A stretch of 64,000 nucleotides of DNA from Periplaneta americana (lineage: Eukaryota; Arthropoda; Insecta; Blattodea; Blattidae). The stretch is from contig NC_091119.1 in assembly GCF_040183065.1 (NCBI RefSeq), positions 60,498,892-60,562,891 of the forward strand, given 5' to 3'. The notes beneath the pieces are model-generated. The model had not been told where the DNA came from. It saw only the letters and a program-made list of their open reading frames with translations, and did not search any database. Positions 59,686 through 64,000 of this stretch are shown here, piece by piece; the stretch's first letter is position 1; every line of letters begins with the position of its first letter. A program made the translations under genes and the position numbers.

Positions 59686-60386
59686 TAAATATAGGCTACA
59701 TATGAAGTTACAAAATCTTGTGGTGGCGAAGAATTTAAAGTGTCTGTGATGTCCAAGGAAGGGAAGTACTACAAATGCTTGACATATTGGTATATTCGTC
59801 ACATGACATTACACAGGAAATATCACCACATATGGTTGTAAACAACCCTGGATATTTTAAACTTAAAAGTGTATTTTAGTGTAATCTAGTGTTGTTTTGT
59901 ATAATAAGAACTGTAGGCATAGTCTTCCACAAGAAGTGATGTATTTATAGTGCATTTAAAACAATTAGTAACCAACATGACAGAAATGTTCGTGTGTCAC
60001 AACACATTTGCAATATTTTGTTCCTTAATGGCACTGTAATTTTTTTTTAAAGTTCGTGATTTAGCAGTTACATGTACTACACAAGTGTCTTTAATTGTTT
60101 GGAAAATAACTGAATTCATTTATGTCATTTGGCACAATAATATGAACATTTTCCATTTTGGTAATAAATCTAGTGGCAAGAAAATGTTCGTGTGTCACAC
60201 CATACAATATTTAATATTTTTTGCATTATTAATTATTCCTTTTCATTAAGAATTTTTCTTTATATTTAGGAATACTTATGTTAAAAGACAGTAATGTCTT
60301 TTTCATGAATTACTAAGTATTTAATTAAATATCCTGTGAAGATCATAGTTAGGTACTTAAAAAATGTTACGTGTGTCACTTTGGAA

Positions 60387-60610
60387 TAGTGTTAATTACT
60401 ATAGTACATTTTATTAAATGATTAACATTTTCGGCATTAAGATGCCATCTTCAGATCAATAGTTACGCTCAAAGGAACATGCTAAATACATGGAACAACA
60501 TATAATATGCAGAAATATACAATATGGATAAAATCAAGAAATAAATTATTCAATAATATAAAGTAACTATGTTAATCATTTAATAAAATGTACTATAGTA
60601 ATTAACACTA
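60387..60610. repeat. Perfect 42-bp inverted repeat with internal hammerhead-like core
   Basis: 60387-60428 and 60569-60610 are exact reverse complements (TAGTGTTAATTACTATAGTA ...). Just inside the left arm, the minus strand at about 60465-60420 reads CTGAAGA, TGGCAT-CTTA-ATGCC, GAAA, then AT-GTTA-AT and C. This is a hammerhead-type core like those at 4081 and 47048/47647. It is probably a Penelope-type terminal-repeat fragment. Perfect identity over 42 bp implies recent origin or gene conversion between the arms. Confidence 0.6.
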
Positions 60611-60739
60611 TATTGTAATTTGATTAGCAAATAGATGGCCCAAAACAATATACATACTTATAGTTATTCCTGCTTATCGGCAAACTTCTACTATCATTAT
60701 GAAAAAGACAAAAAATAGACAAATACTTAATAAACTATC

Positions 60740-60960
60740 ACATACGGTACTCACTTTCCTTGGTTACTCGTACATGTCACAACAAGATGCTTTTTTAAGT
60801 TGTCAACTTTTGTAGTGAGTGGCCTGTGAGAGAGAACGTTTTTCATGGTGGAAAAAAGAGCTTTCTAATTCTACTGAAGTGATTGGAGCAAACTTAAAAC
60901 AACTTATTTCAGAAGGACTGTCTCTACTTTCTTTCAGAGATTGGGAAAAACCGACTGTGT
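60740..60960 (-). pseudogene. hAT transposase C-terminus relic
   Basis: On the minus strand it reads FKFAPITSVELESSFFHHEK then LKKASCCDMY. This is the counterpart of [19 protein letters not shown] and LKEMFVTYC in the intact transposase at 15545. The conserved Glu (VELES) is present. Nothing upstream can be followed. Confidence 0.65.
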
Positions 60961-61542
60961 ATTGTCTCAAAAAGAGGGGTGTGAGAAAGGATTAGAGACT
61001 TCAAAGTATGCGTGACTTGTGCGTGCAAGCGACAACAGTAACGGGAGCTGGAGACTTGCTTTTAATACTTCCCTCATCCCCTTTCTTTCGCTGGTAAACC
61101 CCGAGGTGACCTGAACACTGATGATTATATTGTTTAAACATCTTTGTTAAGTGACATAAAATATGGAATCGGTAGGGAGAAAAGTTTACGACTTCTTGGA
61201 AACATGTATTGCTGGAGAATAAGATTCTCAGCAAATATTTGTGTGGGGTGAATATATATTTTTAATTTGACAAACCGTTCTTTTTTGTTTCTTGATATAA
61301 TTTTTATGTGCGGTTCATTTTAAATGCATTAAAATATATAAAATGTACAATAACGATATAAAAAGACTTAAAAAAAAGGTATTTAACCTTAAAATAGGCA
61401 AGGGGAGCTAAAATAGGCAAAAAAGGCAAAATAAAATTTGGGCCTATCGTCCCCAAATGTGTGGAAACGTGTTTATCTCTAATAGGTCTTTCATACATAC
61501 AATCAGTTTAAAAAAGGCATTTTTCCTGACATCCGGGCTCCA

Positions 61543-61573
61543 TCATCATCACCATCATCATCATCATCATCAT
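61543..61573. repeat. (CAT)n microsatellite, right half
   Basis: Array CATCATCATCACC(ATC)n. On the minus strand it directly follows AGTGGCCTAACTGCCTGAAA (61576-61600), suggesting it began as a retroelement tail. Confidence 0.85.
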
Positions 61574-61639
61574 GTAGCTTTCAGGCAGTTAGGCCACTGC
61601 ACTGTAGACCTGTACCTATCTCAGAAGCGATTTGTTTGT

Positions 61640-62060
61640 CATTCAACCGTCGCATGATTTCCAGTTTCCGCCAAGATGTCACCGGCACAGGTTCACTTTT
61701 ACGGGAATATTAAGCAGCATTATACGATGAAAGAGTAATGGAACGGAGAAAAATTCTCTCCGTTCCATTAATCTTTCATCGTATGATGACGCAGAATATC
61801 TGCATGGAAATATCATATGTACTTCGGTACATTAAAATAATATATTAAGCAGCATTATCAAATACGATCACAGCACCTTTAGAAGTGTTCGGCAACATTT
61901 GCTCCGCAAACCACTTCTCATAAATTTTACCGGTCATTTCGTCGTGGGCATCTGCCATGTTTTTGCGACACAAAAATGTTAGCTCAGCATTTCGAACGAA
62001 TCCATGTTCATAACCCGCGTGAACCAAAGAGAATCGCGCCCCTCAGCCTTTTGGAGGTTT
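61640..62060 (-). pseudogene. DDE_3-type (Tc1/IS630-like) transposase fragment, split by a small insertion
   Basis: On the minus strand: HAGYEHGFVRNAELTFLC, ADAHDEMTGKIYEKWFAEQM, LPNTSKGAVIVFDNAA (second catalytic Asp in VFDNA), then after the insertion at 61724-61841 NAA, a stop, YSRKSEPVPVTSW. The expected continuation is DNAPYHSRKxE, so the reading sense resumes exactly across the insertion. It is a relic; the first Asp region and the third acidic residue are not visible. Confidence 0.7.
61722..61784. repeat. Near-perfect 28-bp hairpin in a duplication-flanked insertion
   Basis: 61722-61749 and 61757-61784 are reverse complements with one mismatch (61735/61771) and a 7-nt loop. The insertion containing it (61724-61841) is bracketed by a perfect 17-bp direct repeat ATATTAAGCAGCATTAT (61707-61723, 61842-61858). 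It interrupts the DDE transposase relic. Confidence 0.8.
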
Positions 62061-62280
62061 TCAAGTCCTGAACTCACCTCCTCTATAGGTGCCTGCCGCG
62101 CACTTTCCACCTTCGTGTCCCTCCATTGTTTAGTTACACTGAGACCGACATTTACTCAACATTTTTCTGTGTAAATTATAGGTATATTTTGTGCCCGAAT
62201 ACGTTTTAACTCCCGTAGGTATCTGTGCCTCCAAGTAATAATTTCATCGGTTTTGATGAAAGCAGCTTTATTACAGACTG

Positions 62281-62544
62281 ATTATTTAGTCCTGACAGCT
62301 CAGCGACGCGAAAGAGGGGAAGTAATAGGAGTAGTGGGGAGAGTTCCGGAGTAGAGATAGGAATGAGCCGTCAGTAAAGAAATTCAGTACAGTTGCTGTA
62401 CTGAAAACACAACGCTATACCGCATGCGTGACATCCGATCGCTCGGAATGCAGGCGACAGACTAACCTGAACACCCCTAGGCGTAACTTAATGGACTCGC
62501 CTGACCCAGGCGCACATTGTCGGCGACTGTCAGGACTAAATAAT
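62281..62544. repeat. 18-bp perfect inverted repeat pair, 264 bp apart edge to edge
   Basis: ATTATTTAGTCCTGACAG (62281-62298) and its exact inverted copy (62527-62544). Possible MITE; no clear target duplication. Confidence 0.55.
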
Positions 62545-62604
62545 TGTACTCCACCTTTTCTTAGGTACCTGAAACCTACGTCATGCAACAAATGATACAA
62601 CATA

Positions 62605-63203
62605 CTGGGTGTTCATTTCAAAGTGTGTCATGACGTCACTGTTGCTGAGTCACCGATTTGAAGCGAGTTTCACCTTATAGGCTATGTCAGAGAAGTTTCC
62701 TATTATTCAAGGCGTTCAATCTGAACTTGAGAACGTGTACGGTATAACTTGAACGTCGCAGCAACAGAGGCGGTCTGTACGGTCTGTGTGCTACCATAAC
62801 CTCATAACCTCTTTCGAGCTGTGTTTTGCGCGGGCAAGTCGCACAGAGGGTATTTGTTATCATCTGTTGCGTACGGCAACATTCCACAACACAAATCAAA
62901 TGCTCCGTGTCCATGTTGACCGTCGAAGTTAATGTCAACAAATACGCAAGTAATCGTCTTAACCCTATCCCCATATCCCGATAGTACGTGTTTCCAAACA
63001 GTTCATATTCCTGCCACTACTGGCGTTACCGTACGTATCGGTACGTACTCTTTAGAATGAACGCCGTACTTGCTAGGCAACTTCTCTCGCTCATAGGTGA
63101 TACGCCTCTGCGGAAGTGTAGGAAAATTGGATTCTCTAGGCTCATCGGCTTGCCACATGACGGCATACAGTGAGCCATGACACGATTTGAACTGAACACC
63201 CAG
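62605..63203. mobile_element. TA-flanked TIR element, 599 bp
   Basis: The left end CTGGGTGTTCATTTCAAAGT and the inverted right end CTGGGTGTTCAGTTCAAATC give TIRs of about 29 bp, with TA on both sides (62603-62604, 63204-63205). The interior contains stretches such as GCCACATGACGG but no transposase. Probably a Tc1/mariner-type non-autonomous element. Confidence 0.75.
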
Positions 63204-63205
63204 TA

Positions 63206-64000
63206 GTCCTGGAAAATTGTGACAAAGAATCGTTTTCATTTACTCTTGTCAGAATTACGTTTAGTGTCGGAGGTATGTTTGCAAATAAAAGAAAATGAAC
63301 CATTCGACGTACCCCAGTCTGCACAATAACATCAAATTTAATTTGATTCGCGTTTTTCTGCTGTCCTATTTTTTTTCCTTGGAGGAAGTTCGCAGAGAAC
63401 CCTGTTTTCATTCCTTCCTTATAGCATATATTGTTCTCCCGGAATAACCTGTCGCTTTAGCAGTTTCTCTAACCGAGCTACTCACATTCATTGTTTAAAA
63501 AAATAGTCCAGGACGTTCACAACGATGACTGCGTTCCTTCCCCTAAGTTTACGTATGGAACGTTTCATAATTTGAGAGTCCATTTTACACTCTGATATTT
63601 CATAGGCCTATATCTTATTCTATCTTGCATAAGTTTTATCTTAAGAAACTCTAAGCACGAGCACTAACACACATTAAATTACTCTTCTCACTTGTATATA
63701 ATTGGATATATTACACTATAAAAATACTCGTGACCGTCTCAATATTGAAATGTGTAATCCGCGACTTCGAATGTGTGTATGTTGTACGATAGCTACAACT
63801 TTGAGCTAACTCAGCGCGTCAGAACAGATATCTACCCTTTCCTAACTAGAACTAAATGAGCTACAGACTTGGGGTTTGTTTTAAAAATAACTTCCATCTT
63901 CGAAGGACATTTCTTCCGCTTTGACCTCATGTTCAGTCAACATCAAGAAAAGGTTTCCGCTGGCTGAGTCTTTCTTGTTTTCGTGTAAAAATTTCTGACT
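63206..64000. other. No recognised gene
   Basis: The minus-strand frame at 63142-63411 overlaps the preceding element and has no motif. No exon matching the orphan exon at 57752 was found. Confidence 0.4.

Larger units (their letters stand above)
58136..60661. repeat. Composite insertion bounded by 54-bp inverted repeats
   Basis: 58136-58190 and 60608-60661 are inverted copies (AAGTATGTATATTGTTTTGG ... AATTACAATATAG) with about three differences. Inside, TCATTCCACGAAAGTG (58194) and the inverted TATTCCAAAGTGACAC (60370-60387) may be TIRs of one further element. The 13-mer GTTCGTGTGTCAC occurs at 58753, 59988 and 60186, and inverted at 58729. No coding frame is convincing. Confidence 0.55.
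58022..61542 (-). mobile_element. hAT relic in an ATC microsatellite, 3.5 kb with nested insertions
   Basis: The left end TAGAGCATGAATATGTAGGT and the inverted right end TGGAGCCCGGATGTCAGG are diverged forms of the TIR at 7574-8564. Subterminal AAAATAGGCAGG / AAATAGGCA motifs (58059, 58109; 61393, 61413) match as well. ATC arrays lie on both sides. A transposase C-terminus remains at 60740-60960 (minus). Between about 58136 and 60661 lies foreign sequence (inverted repeats, a SINE tail, a Penelope-type hairpin). Confidence 0.7.

Overview
This window is eukaryotic genomic DNA, AT-rich and dominated by transposable elements. It suggests an insect, most likely a polyneopteran of the cockroach/termite type. 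The evidence is an exon that reads as an ionotropic-receptor N-terminus, several tRNA-headed SINE families, Jockey-, RTE- and CR1-type LINE remnants, mariner-like DDE transposase fragments, a Helitron, a Penelope-like element and many hAT elements. The order assignment is inference. I see no bacterial genes, CRISPR array, rRNA or free-standing functional tRNA gene.

Host coding content is small. A first exon of a probable ionotropic receptor lies at 1387-2024 (minus) and continues outside the window. A clean acceptor-to-stop exon of unknown product lies at 57752-57964 (minus). Two decayed paralogous copies of a ZC3H4/6/8 / suppressor-of-sable-like CCCH zinc-finger gene lie at about 18690-21535 and 30705-35700.

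The middle of the window (about 13.3-37.6 kb) is a direct tandem segmental duplication of roughly 10 kb: copy A 13327-23870, copy B 24600-37565. Each copy serves as the empty-site control for insertions in the other. This dates and delimits a 2196-bp hAT transposon with an intact 494-codon transposase (15308-17503, 8-bp target duplication), a SINE (27339-27505), a second decayed hAT (about 27759-29245), a TTAA-flanked DNA transposon (25120-26318), a TIR element carrying a ~530-bp-armed palindrome (32843-34963) and a hAT MITE (22542-23376).

Outside the duplication: 0-13 kb holds a hAT MITE, a mariner-like element with a nested pogo MITE, a tandemly duplicated LINE tail, a hAT derivative inserted in a CAT microsatellite, and a Jockey RT relic. 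38-54 kb holds SINEs, a mariner relic split by a SINE with a 14-bp duplication, an RTE-type RT, a Penelope-like GIY-YIG fragment bracketed by inverted repeats each carrying a hammerhead-ribozyme-like motif, palindromic fold-back repeats, a LINE with a 13-bp duplication and a Helitron with a matching empty site. 54-64 kb holds a three-level nest (SINE > hAT > hAT), the orphan host exon, a 3.5-kb hAT relic again set between ATC microsatellites, and a DDE transposase split by a hairpin-bearing insertion.

Family names come from remembered motifs and structure (TIRs, target duplications); no database search was possible.
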